Source of the DNA: Rhodanobacter sp. B04
GTDB taxonomy: Bacteria; Pseudomonadota; Gammaproteobacteria; Xanthomonadales; Rhodanobacteraceae
Length of the DNA: 64,000 bases
Direction of reading: 5' to 3'
NCBI RefSeq assembly: GCF_002001125.1
Contig: NZ_MUNV01000011.1
Span: 284,125 to 348,124 of the forward strand
The stretch's first letter is position 1. Each line of letters opens with the position of its first letter. Positions 8,366 to 17,838 of the stretch are shown piece by piece. A program made the position numbers and the translations under genes. Below the pieces are notes generated by a model that ran no database searches, was not told the DNA's origin, and saw only the letters and a program-made list of their open reading frames with translations.

Positions 8366-10074
8366 GCGCGCTGCAAGTGCGCCGACGCGAGAGCAAGGGC
8401 GCGCCCAGCGGTTGGCCAGCCTCGGTGCATCCGGTATTGCAGCAGGTCTACGCTGCCCGCGGTGTATTGGATCCCAGTCTGGCCGAGCACCGGCTGGCCC
8501 GGCTGCTGTCGCCACAGACGCTGGGTGGCATGGCGCAGGCTGTCGAGCTGCTGGTCGAGGCCATCCGCAGCGACTGGATCATCCTGATCGCGGGCGATTA
8601 CGACTGCGACGGTGCCACCGGCACCGCGGTGGCCGTGCGTGGGCTGCGAATGCTTGGTGCGCAGCGGGTCAGCTATGCCATCCCCAATCGTTTCGTCCAC
8701 GGCTATGGGCTGAGCCCTGCGCTGGTCGAATCACTCCAGCCGACACCGCAACTGATCGTCACCGTCGACAACGGCGTGGCCAGCGTGGCCGGCGTGGCGG
8801 CGGCCAAGGCACGCGGTATCCGCGTCATCGTCACCGACCATCACCTGCCCGGCGAGCAGTTGCCGGCCTGCGATGCGATGGTCAACCCCAATCTTGCCGG
8901 TGATGCTTTTCCCAGCAAGGCGTTGGCCGGGGTCGGCGTGATGTTCTATCTGCTGCTGGCTTTGCGCGCGCGGTTGCATGAGCAGGGTGCCTTCGGTGAC
9001 ACCAAACCCGACCTGTCGGTGCTGCTCGACCTGGTCGCACTGGGTACAGTGGCCGATCTGGTGGCACTGGATTTCAACAACCGCGTGCTGGTCGAGGCCG
9101 GCCTGCAGCGCATCCGCAGCGGTCGCGCCTGTGCCGGCATCAGCGCGCTGGTCGAGTCCGGCAGGCGCAGTGTGGCGACGCTGTGCTCCAGCGACCTCGG
9201 CTTCGTCGTCGGCCCGCGCCTCAATGCGGCGGGACGGCTGGAGGACATGCGCCTGGGCGTCGAATGCCTGCTCACCGACGACGTGGCGCAGGCACGCCGC
9301 CATGCCGGGCAACTCAACGCGATCAATCTGGAACGCCGCGACCTGCAGGCGTCGATGGTGGCCGAGGCCGAGCAGATGGTGGCGGGCATGACCGACATCG
9401 ACGCGATCGGCGTGGCGCTGTACGAGCCGAGCTGGCATGCCGGCGTGGTGGGCCTGGTCGCCTCCAAGCTGAAGGATCGCCTGCATCGCCCGGTCATCGC
9501 GTTCGCGCCGGCCAGCGAGGACGACACCGGCAGCCTGCGCGGTTCGGCGCGTTCGATCGCCGGGTTCCACATCCGCGACGCGCTGGCCGCGATCGACGCA
9601 CGCCAGCCGGGCCTGATCGAACGCTTTGGCGGTCATGCGATGGCGGCCGGGTTGAGTCTCAGGACCTGCGACTACCCGCGCTTCGCCGAAGCGTTCGACG
9701 CGATCGCACGCGAACTGATCGACGCCGAGCGGCTGCAGGCGGTGCTCTATACCGACGGCGAACTGCCAGCGGGGGCGCTCTCGCTGGAGTTGGCCCGGCA
9801 ACTGCGCGAGGCTGGCCCGTGGGGTCAGGCTTTCCCCGAACCGCTGTTCGAGAACCTGTTCGCATGCAACAGCTGGAAAGTGATGGGCGAAAGGCACCTG
9901 CGCCTGCAGCTGCGCGACCCGCGCGACGGCAGCGTGCATGATGCGGTGATGTTCAACGCCTATCACGGTCAGCCACCGCCGTCGCTGCTGCGTGCGGTCT
10001 ACGAACTGGGCATCAACGACTGGCAGGGGCGGGAAACGCCACGTCTGCTGTTGCGGCACATCGAGTCGACCTGA
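8362..10074 (+). CDS. recJ: Single-stranded-DNA-specific exonuclease RecJ
   Basis: RecJ degrades single-stranded DNA 5' to 3' in recombination and mismatch repair. The DHH phosphoesterase motifs are visible as DYDCDGATGTA (about residue 78) and VTDHHLPGEQ, followed by DNGVASV and the DHHA1 segment with RGSARSIAGFHI and FGGHAMAAGL. I chose the TTG at 8362, whose TTGA overlaps the rpfE stop, giving 570 residues, the usual RecJ length; the upstream in-frame extension lies inside rpfE. Translational coupling to rpfE is likely. Confidence 0.93.
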   Translation: MSALQVRRRESKGAPSGWPASVHPVLQQVYAARGVLDPSLAEHRLARLLSPQTLGGMAQAVELLVEAIRSDWIILIAGDYDCDGATGTAVAVRGLRMLGAQRVSYAIPNRFVHGYGLSPALVESLQPTPQLIVTVDNGVASVAGVAAAKARGIRVIVTDHHLPGEQLPACDAMVNPNLAGDAFPSKALAGVGVMFYLLLALRARLHEQGAFGDTKPDLSVLLDLVALGTVADLVALDFNNRVLVEAGLQRIRSGRACAGISALVESGRRSVATLCSSDLGFVVGPRLNAAGRLEDMRLGVECLLTDDVAQARRHAGQLNAINLERRDLQASMVAEAEQMVAGMTDIDAIGVALYEPSWHAGVVGLVASKLKDRLHRPVIAFAPASEDDTGSLRGSARSIAGFHIRDALAAIDARQPGLIERFGGHAMAAGLSLRTCDYPRFAEAFDAIARELIDAERLQAVLYTDGELPAGALSLELARQLREAGPWGQAFPEPLFENLFACNSWKVMGERHLRLQLRDPRDGSVHDAVMFNAYHGQPPPSLLRAVYELGINDWQGRETPRLLLRHIEST

Positions 10075-10167
10075 TCTTGGTGGACTGATTCCTCCGCCTG
10101 ATCCGCTCGCACGTTTTTCACGCGATGCGGATCATGCTGATAGCCAACCCATCAACGGAGAACGCTG

Positions 10168-10539
10168 GTGATCGCACAGATCGAGGGACTGCCGCCAGGC
10201 ACGCTGGGTTTCCGCGCTCACGGCCAGGTCACGGCGGCCGACTACGAGAACATCATCGTGCCGGATGTCGAGGCGGCATTCGCGCTCAACCGCAAGTTGC
10301 GCGTGTTGTATGTCACCGCCGAGGATTTCACCGGGTTCGATCCCGGCGCGATGTGGGACGACGTCAAGATGGGCATGCGCCACTTCAGTGGCTGGGATCG
10401 TGTGGCGCTGGTGAGCGACGTGCCCTGGCTGCGCACGACCACGGCGGCGATGAGCTTCATGCTCCCCGCCGAGATCCGCCTGTTCCACCTGAACCAGCTG
10501 GACGAGGCGACACGCTGGATCACCGAACCGTCGGTTTGA
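10168..10539 (+). CDS. SpoIIAA-like / STAS-SEC14 domain protein
   Basis: A 123-residue protein of the SpoIIAA-like (DUF3478) family, with the typical order of a strand-rich start (LGFRAHGQVTAADYENI), a VLYVTAEDFTGFDPGAMWDD segment and the end RLFHLNQLDEATRWI. Members are small soluble proteins of unknown role. The start is GTG, placed behind an ACGGAGAA ribosome-binding site. It stands between recJ and the asnB leader. Confidence 0.82.
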   Translation: MIAQIEGLPPGTLGFRAHGQVTAADYENIIVPDVEAAFALNRKLRVLYVTAEDFTGFDPGAMWDDVKMGMRHFSGWDRVALVSDVPWLRTTTAAMSFMLPAEIRLFHLNQLDEATRWITEPSV

Positions 10540-10559
10540 AGGAACACCCATCCAGTCAC

Positions 10560-10588
10560 TTGCGGATGGACGTCCAATCTGTTCTAGT
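10560..10588 (+). promoter_or_regulatory. Candidate promoter of the asnB leader
   Basis: TTGCGG (10560-10565), a 17-base spacer and TCTAGT (10583-10588). The expected transcription start is about 10595, the A of the leader-peptide ATG, which would make the leader peptide mRNA leaderless. Judged by eye. Confidence 0.4.
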
Positions 10589-10594
10589 CGAACC

Positions 10595-10717
10595 ATGCAT
10601 CCGATGATTGCCAACCCCCAGACCGCTACCGCGCCTTCCGCGCGGAGCCTTGTGCCGGCTGGCAACAATAACAATCGCGCGAACAATAACGCCAACTGTT
10701 GGCGGGCTCTCGCGTAG
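10595..10717 (+). CDS. Asn-rich leader peptide of asnB attenuator
   Basis: An open frame of 40 codons between recJ/STAS and asnB, with ATG at 10595 (a second ATG at 10604) and TAG at 10715-10717. Near the end it encodes GNNNNRANNNANCW, eight Asn codons within eleven (10664-10696), plus one earlier Asn. This density directly before a terminator hairpin and directly upstream of asparagine synthetase is the hallmark of amino-acid attenuation leaders. No strong ribosome-binding site is seen, but the putative promoter would start the transcript at or next to the ATG. The role is an inference from sequence and context. Confidence 0.75.
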   Translation: MHPMIANPQTATAPSARSLVPAGNNNNRANNNANCWRALA

Positions 10718-10777
10718 CTTCAGGTTTGCAGAAACATACGCGAAGAAGGCCCGCCCAGTGCGGGCCTTCTGCTTTTT
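10690..10777 (+). promoter_or_regulatory. asnB attenuator: competing RNA structures
   Basis: Three mutually exclusive structures can be drawn. Protector: CGCCA 10690-10694 with TGGCG 10700-10704. Antiterminator: GGCGGGC 10701-10707 with GCCCGCC 10749-10755, extended across an internal loop by TCGCG 10710-10714 with CGCGA 10739-10743. Terminator: 10744-10754 with 10760-10770. A ribosome stalled on Asn codons would mask the protector's left arm and allow the antiterminator; one that reaches the stop codon at 10715 would cover 10701-10714 and allow the terminator. Known in principle from his, leu and trp operons; its use for Asn here is an inference. Confidence 0.7.
10744..10777 (+). terminator. 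Rho-independent terminator of the asnB attenuator
   Basis: A perfect 11-bp stem, AGAAGGCCCGC (10744-10754) with GCGGGCCTTCT (10760-10770), a five-base loop and GCTTTTTG behind it. It lies 27 bases after the leader stop codon and about 95 bases before asnB. Confidence 0.88.
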
Positions 10778-10869
10778 GTTTCATGCGAATTCATTCGCAA
10801 AATGCCAAACCGGCCATCCAGGACCGGACTTTTCAACCAAAGAAATATCCAACCCAAAGGACAGCAAGC

Positions 10870-12552
10870 ATGTGTGCGATCTTCGGAATGTTCGACCTGC
10901 AGCCGGGCGACGACCTGGCCACGTTGCGCCGGCAGGCGCTGGAAATGTCGCAGCGCCAGCGCCATCGCGGGCCGGACTGGAGCGGGGTGTACGTCGACGC
11001 CGGGGTGATCCTGGTGCACGAGCGGCTGGCCATCGTCGATCCAGCCAGTGGTGCCCAGCCGCTGCGTTCGCGTGACGGTGCGCTGGCCCTGGCGGTGAAC
11101 GGCGAGATCTACAACCACCAGGAGCTGCGTGCGCACAGCAGCTATGACTTCACCACCGGCTCGGATTGCGAGGTGATCAATGCCTTGTATCGCGAGCAGG
11201 GCACAGCCGGATCCCTCACCGATCTGGTCGGCAAGCTCAACGGCATCTTCGCGTTTGCCTTGTGGGACGGCGAAGCTAGGCGTCACGTGATCGCTCGCGA
11301 TCCGATCGGGGTCTGCCCGTTGTACTGGGGGCACGATGTTGAGGGCCGCTTGTGCGTAGCTTCGGAGATGAAGGCGCTGGTGGGCGTATGCGCTGACGTA
11401 GCGCCGTTTCCGCCAGGCCATGTGTACGACAGTGTCGAGGGCGAATTGCGCCGCTACTATCACAAGCCGTGGCGCGACTACGCGCATACGCAAGGCCACG
11501 AGGTCGCGGCGCCGGCCTTGCGTCGGGCCTTCGAGCAGGCCGTGCATCGTCAGTTGATGACGGACGTCCCTTACGGCGTGCTGCTTTCAGGCGGGCTGGA
11601 TTCCTCGCTGGTGGCTGCCTGCGCCGCGCAGTTCGCCCGGCATCGCATCGAGGAAGGCGATCGCACCGAGGCCTGGTGGCCGCGCCTGCACTCGTTCGCG
11701 ATCGGGCTGGACGGCTCGCCGGACCTGGCGGCCGCGCAGATCGCCGCCGATGCGCTGGGCACGGTGCATCACGGCTTCGTCTACACGTTCTGGGAAGGCA
11801 TGGACGCGCTGCCGGAGGTGATCCGGCATATCGAGACCTACGACGTCACCACCATCCGCGCCGCCACGCCGATGTACCTGCTGGCGCGTCGGATCAAGGC
11901 TATGGGCGTGAAGATGGTGCTGTCCGGCGAAGGCTCGGACGAGTTGTTCGGCGGCTACCTGTACTTCCACAAGGCACCGTCCGCCGAGGCGTTCCACGAG
12001 GAGACCGTGCGCAAGCTCGATGCGTTGCACAGCTACGACTGCCTGCGCGCGAACAAGGCGATGATGGCCTGGGGCGTGGAAGCGCGCGTGCCGTTCCTAG
12101 ACCTGGAATTCATCGACGTGGCGATGGGGTTGGATGCGAGGCACAAGATGGCAGGGCAAGGACGGATCGAGAAAGCGGTGCTGCGCGAGGCGTTCACGGG
12201 CGCACTGCCGGACTCGATCCTGTGGCGGCAAAAGGAGCAGTTCAGCGACGGCGTCGGCTACAGCTGGATCGACGGCCTGAAGGCGCATGCCGAACAGGCG
12301 GTCAGCGATCGCGAATTCGCCGCGGCAGCGGCACGCTACCCGTTCAACACGCCAGCGACCAAGGAGGCGTATTTCTACAGGCGCATCTTCGAACAGCATT
12401 TTCCCGGCGAAGCCTGTGCGGCCACGGTGCCGGGAGGCAAGTCGATCGCCTGTTCCTCGCCGGCGGCGCTGGCATGGGATCCCGCCTTCGCGAACACGGC
12501 CGATCCGTCCGGTCGTGCGGTGCGCGGCGTGCACAGCCACGCACTGGCTTGA
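10870..12552 (+). CDS. asnB: Asparagine synthetase B (glutamine-hydrolysing)
   Basis: A 560-residue enzyme that makes asparagine from aspartate, glutamine and ATP. It starts MCAIFG, with Cys2 as the glutaminase nucleophile once Met is removed. The N-terminal class II amidotransferase domain covers about residues 2-200; the synthetase domain carries the PP-loop LLSGGLDSSLVAAC (about residue 238) and LSGEGSDELFGGY (about 353). The start is fixed by the need for Cys2 and by an AAAGGA ribosome-binding site. Length matches E. coli AsnB (554). Expression is probably controlled by the Asn-codon attenuator just upstream. Confidence 0.95.
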   Translation: MCAIFGMFDLQPGDDLATLRRQALEMSQRQRHRGPDWSGVYVDAGVILVHERLAIVDPASGAQPLRSRDGALALAVNGEIYNHQELRAHSSYDFTTGSDCEVINALYREQGTAGSLTDLVGKLNGIFAFALWDGEARRHVIARDPIGVCPLYWGHDVEGRLCVASEMKALVGVCADVAPFPPGHVYDSVEGELRRYYHKPWRDYAHTQGHEVAAPALRRAFEQAVHRQLMTDVPYGVLLSGGLDSSLVAACAAQFARHRIEEGDRTEAWWPRLHSFAIGLDGSPDLAAAQIAADALGTVHHGFVYTFWEGMDALPEVIRHIETYDVTTIRAATPMYLLARRIKAMGVKMVLSGEGSDELFGGYLYFHKAPSAEAFHEETVRKLDALHSYDCLRANKAMMAWGVEARVPFLDLEFIDVAMGLDARHKMAGQGRIEKAVLREAFTGALPDSILWRQKEQFSDGVGYSWIDGLKAHAEQAVSDREFAAAAARYPFNTPATKEAYFYRRIFEQHFPGEACAATVPGGKSIACSSPAALAWDPAFANTADPSGRAVRGVHSHALA

Positions 12553-12621
12553 GCGGTTTGCTATCCTGTAGCGCTTTACCGACGGCGTTTTCCAACGCCT
12601 GCCACTTCAATTGGTTCAACC

Positions 12622-13747
12622 ATGATCGAAATCAATCCGATCCTCGCGCAGATCGCGGACCTCCGGGGCCGCGTCGAGTCGCTTAGGGGGTATCTTTGAC
12701 TACGCTACAAAAAGCGAACGTCTGGAAGAAGTAAGCCGCGAACTGGAGAGCCCGAACGTCTGGGACGATCCGGCGCGTGCACAGGAACTGGGCCGCGAGC
12801 GCGCCCGCCTGCATGCCATCGTCGATGGCATCGACACGCTGACCGCGGGTCTGACCGACGCCGGCGACCTGCTGGAGATGGCTGTTGCCGATGGCGACGA
12901 GGACACCGCCAACTCGGTGGTCGGCGACCTGGCCAAACTCGACGCGCAGGTGAGCAAGCTGGAGTTCCAGCGCATGTTCTCCGGCAAGATGGACGCCACC
13001 AATGCGTTCGTCGACATCCAGGCCGGCGCCGGCGGCACCGAGGCGCAGGACTGGGCCGAGATGCTGCTGCGCATGTACCTGCGCTGGTGCGAGTCGCGCG
13101 GCTGGAAGACCGAGCTGATGGAAGTCAGCGGCGGCGACGTGGCCGGCATCAAGTCCGCCACGTTCCGCGTGGAAGGTGACTACGCCTATGGCTGGCTGAA
13201 GACCGAGATCGGCGTGCACCGGCTGGTGCGCAAGAGTCCGTTCGATTCGGACAACCGCCGGCATACCAGTTTCACCTCGGTGTTCGTGTCGCCGGAAGTC
13301 GACGACGACATCGACATCGAGATCAATCCGGCCGACCTGCGCACCGACGTGTACCGTTCGTCCGGTGCCGGTGGCCAGCACGTCAACAAGACCGAGTCGG
13401 CCGTGCGCATCACGCATATCCCGACCAATACCGTGGTGGCCTGCCAAACTGGTCGCAGCCAGCATCAGAACCGCGATACGGCGATGAAGATGCTCGCTGC
13501 CAAGTTGTACGAACTCGAGCTGCAGAAACGCAACGCTGAGAAGGACGCGCTGGAAGCCACCAAGTCGGACATCGGCTGGGGTAGCCAGATCCGCAACTAC
13601 GTGCTCGACCAGAGTCGCATCAAGGATCTGCGCACCGGCATCGAACGCACCGATACGCAGAAGGTGCTGGATGGCGATCTGGACGAATTCATCGAGGCCA
13701 GCCTGAAATCCGGCCTGGAAGCGGGCGCCAAGCGCATCGATGCGTGA
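12622..13747 (+). CDS. prfB: Peptide chain release factor 2 with programmed +1 frameshift
   Basis: RF2 ends translation at UGA and UAA. The coding region is 12622-12696 joined to 12698-13747: the first 25 codons end at the slippery CTT followed by an in-frame TGA (12697-12699), and a +1 shift by one base restores the frame. The internal Shine-Dalgarno-like AGGGGG at 12685-12690 sits just before TATCTTTGAC, the classical autoregulatory site. The joined product is 374 residues and carries the GGQ motif in [14 protein letters not shown]. The frameshift senses RF2 level itself. It is the second gene after asnB and lies upstream of lysS, as in Xanthomonas. Confidence 0.96.
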
Positions 13748-13793
13748 GTACGGATACGCTGAATCGGCTCGATCACCGACGAGGAATCCCGGC

Positions 13794-14120
13794 ATGAACA
13801 GCAAGAAAATCTGCGCAATCCTTGTCGCATTCGCCGCGCTTGCAGCGTTCGATGGCACGGCTGGGGCGCAGCAGAGCTCATCCGGCCAGGGCGTCAAGCA
13901 GGATGCCAAGGCCGTCGGCCACGGCGTCGCCAACGGCGCTCGCGATGTCGGTCACGTGACCAAGCACGTCGCCGTCTCGGTCGGGCATGCCGGGAAAGAG
14001 GCTGGCCTCGGCATCGGGCACGGCGCGAAGAAGGCCGGTCTCGCCGTCGGCCACGGCGCGCGCGACGGTTGGAATGCGACCAGGCACGCGGTCAAGCATG
14101 TGCTTCACAAGGACGATTGA
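13794..14120 (+). CDS. Secreted Gly-His repeat protein, hypothetical
   Basis: A 108-residue protein with a Sec signal peptide (MNSKKICAILVAFAALAAF, cleavage probably after the later AGA) and a mature part built from imperfect repeats of about 11 residues around VGHGAK/VGHGAR, rich in His, Gly, Ala and Lys. The repeats look helical and could bind metal or nucleic acid, but that is speculation. The start follows a GAGGAA ribosome-binding site. It is inserted between prfB and lysS. Confidence 0.7.
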   Translation: MNSKKICAILVAFAALAAFDGTAGAQQSSSGQGVKQDAKAVGHGVANGARDVGHVTKHVAVSVGHAGKEAGLGIGHGAKKAGLAVGHGARDGWNATRHAVKHVLHKDD

Positions 14121-14225
14121 CGGCGCTACCGTTCCGAAAAAATCCTCCCATGTTGTTTGCAACCCAAACCATAAACAGAAAAGCGTCCGCCACCTGGCGC
14201 GAGCGCCGACAGCAACGGAATCCCC

Positions 14226-15758
<1,533 letters not shown>

Positions 15759-15831
15759 GCGGCCATGGCGCAGCCATCGTGACGCGGCTACCGCGTTGCG
15801 ATGCGCTTCCATGTTGAAGGCATGTCGTGCG

Positions 15832-16959
15832 TCACATCGCGTCCTCGCGTACCTGGCCGATCAGCAGGAACCTCCTCTGCTTCAGCCGCAGGAACGGCTT
15901 CTCGACCAGATGATAGGTCGTCGCCGAAACCAGCAACGTGGCACCGGCGATGTAGATGAACAGCATGAAGTCGGGCAGATGCTCGGCCAGCCGTGCCTCG
16001 GACGGCTGGATGTCCAGCCGCAACACGACCGCAATGATGAACACGGCGTGCCACAGATAGATCGAATACGACCACAGGCCGATCCGGTGCAGCAGCGGAT
16101 TGACCACCAGCGTGCGGAAAACCGGCTGCAGGTCGATCACCGCGATCAGGAATACCGCCCACAGGATCGATAGGTACAGGTAATGCTTGTACCAGTACAC
16201 GAACTGCAAAACACCTAACAGGCGCAGGCCGCGAAGCGTGATCGCATCGAGCAGCACCAGTGCGCCAACTGCAGCGAGCGTGCCCAGCCAGAGACGCTTC
16301 TTGCGGTCCATGCCACGCAACGCAGCGCCATGGTGGTGGTGCAGCCACGCCGCAGCTATGCCCACCGCAAACTGTGGCCAGCGGCCCAGCAGGGAGTTGC
16401 GTTGGTCGGCCCAGAATCCGATTGCGCTCGGCGAGGCGGTTTTCAGATAGCACACGCACAGGCATGCCAGTGCGGCTACGAGCAGCATGCGCCCCCAGCG
16501 CTGGCGGGCGAGCCAGACCAGGATAGGGAGTGCCAGGTAAAACTGCACTTCGACCACCAGGCTCCACCAGACGATGCCGAACGGGGGCAGGGTGGCGAGG
16601 CCGATGTCCCGGAACACGGCTGCGTGCAGCGCGGCCTGCCAGTCGCCACTCCACGCTGCGCCGGCCAGTACCACGAGGTAGTACATGGGCAGGATGCGCA
16701 GTGCGCGATTGCCGAAGAACTGCCCGAGCGCCAGCGGGCTTCCGCGAAAAAACGGCAACGACAGCAGAAAGCCGCTCAGGACGAAGAACAGATCCACGCC
16801 AGTGCTGCCACCGAACAGCAGGGCGGTGGCGAAATGTGCGTGCGGATCGGGCGCATAACCGCGCAGCGAGCCGAGAAAGTGGTAGAAGAAAACCAGGGTG
16901 ATGGCGATGCCGCGCAGCGATTCGCACTCGTTCAGCCGATCGTGCCGATCACCGGTCAT
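15832..16959 (-). CDS. Acyltransferase 3 family membrane protein (OafA/YrhL-like)
   Basis: A protein of about 375 residues that should transfer acyl groups to a surface sugar or lipid at the inner membrane. The family signature [16 protein letters not shown] is at the N-terminus, with [10 protein letters not shown] and [13 protein letters not shown] following; about ten hydrophobic segments span the rest. Two starts are possible: ATG at 16959 or TTG at 16965, the latter with AAGGA five bases upstream. Substrate unknown. In Xanthomonas the rpf genes lie near here, but none is seen. Confidence 0.88.
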   Translation of the reverse strand: MTGDRHDRLNECESLRGIAITLVFFYHFLGSLRGYAPDPHAHFATALLFGGSTGVDLFFVLSGFLLSLPFFRGSPLALGQFFGNRALRILPMYYLVVLAGAAWSGDWQAALHAAVFRDIGLATLPPFGIVWWSLVVEVQFYLALPILVWLARQRWGRMLLVAALACLCVCYLKTASPSAIGFWADQRNSLLGRWPQFAVGIAAAWLHHHHGAALRGMDRKKRLWLGTLAAVGALVLLDAITLRGLRLLGVLQFVYWYKHYLYLSILWAVFLIAVIDLQPVFRTLVVNPLLHRIGLWSYSIYLWHAVFIIAVVLRLDIQPSEARLAEHLPDFMLFIYIAGATLLVSATTYHLVEKPFLRLKQRRFLLIGQVREDAM

Positions 16960-17059
16960 GTTCAAGCGATTCCTTCATGCAAGGTCGGCCGATGGGCTTG
17001 CGTCGGGGCGATTTCATCTAGAATCCGCAGATTCTACCTGCTGCGCGAGTCTGTCCATC

Positions 17060-17359
17060 ATGTGGTACGCGATCATCGCGGAAGATTGTCCCGGCTCGCT
17101 GGAGCAGCGCCTGGCCGCACGCCCGGCGCATCTCGGCCGGCTCAACGCCCTGCAGGACGAAGGGCGCATGTTGCTGGCCGGGCCCTTCCCGGCGATCGAA
17201 TCGGAGAACCCCGGCCCGGCGGGCTTCACCGGCAGCCTGATCATCGCCGAATTCCCCTCGCAGGCCGAGGCGGAAGCCTGGGCAGGGGCCGATCCCTACG
17301 TGGCAGCCGGCGTGTACGCCCATGTCACGGTCAAGCCATTCCGCAAGACGCTGCCGTGA
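17060..17359 (+). CDS. YciI family protein
   Basis: A 99-residue protein of the YciI/YCII ferredoxin-like fold: [38 protein letters not shown] and a final [17 protein letters not shown]. The conserved His-Asp pair typical of the family is represented by the HLGRL and DEGR region. Function is unknown. Its stop overlaps the GTG of the BolA-type gene, so the two are co-translated. Confidence 0.88.
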   Translation: MWYAIIAEDCPGSLEQRLAARPAHLGRLNALQDEGRMLLAGPFPAIESENPGPAGFTGSLIIAEFPSQAEAEAWAGADPYVAAGVYAHVTVKPFRKTLP

Positions 17360-17619
17360 GCGCGGCGATGGTCGAGGAAATCCGCCGCCGGCTTGCCGAG
17401 GCGTTGCTACCGGTCGAGCTGGAAGTGTCCGACGAAGGCCACAAGCATGCCGGCCATGCGAATGCGGGCAAGGGGCATTATCACGTGCGCATCGTCAGTG
17501 CCGCGTTCGGCGGCATGTTGCCGCTCAAGCGCCATCGCATGGTCTATGCCGCACTGGATGGATTGATGGACAACGGTATCCACGCGCTGTCGATCGACGC
17601 CCACGTGCCCTCGAGGTGA
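17356..17619 (+). CDS. BolA family transcriptional/iron-sulfur protein
   Basis: An 87-residue BolA-type protein. The family pattern [25 protein letters not shown] and the helix [14 protein letters not shown] with ...[10 protein letters not shown] at the end are clear; the invariant His and the RHRMVY element are present. BolA proteins work with monothiol glutaredoxins in iron-sulfur and redox control. The GTG at 17356 overlaps the previous stop (GTGA); ATG at 17368 is an alternative start. Confidence 0.9.
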   Translation: MSAAMVEEIRRRLAEALLPVELEVSDEGHKHAGHANAGKGHYHVRIVSAAFGGMLPLKRHRMVYAALDGLMDNGIHALSIDAHVPSR

Positions 17620-17838
17620 GCACAGGCCTGTCGCCCACTGCTGATCTCGGGCAGCGTGTCAAGGTGCCGCGTTGGCGACGCCAGCTACGTGGAACCGCAT
17701 GAGCGGAGCAACCTGTCACCAGGCAGGGGTTGAATTGAGGCCGCCGGGTTCCGGCAATCCGGTTGGGGCGCCCCGGTCGCGGAATGTGGGAAATCCGCCG
17801 TGCCTTATACTGTCGCGATCCGTTGACCGAAGTCCCGT

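Noticed and set aside
10608..11075. 155-residue frame over the asnB leader
   Set aside because: Overlaps the leader and asnB in another frame; no ribosome-binding site or motif.
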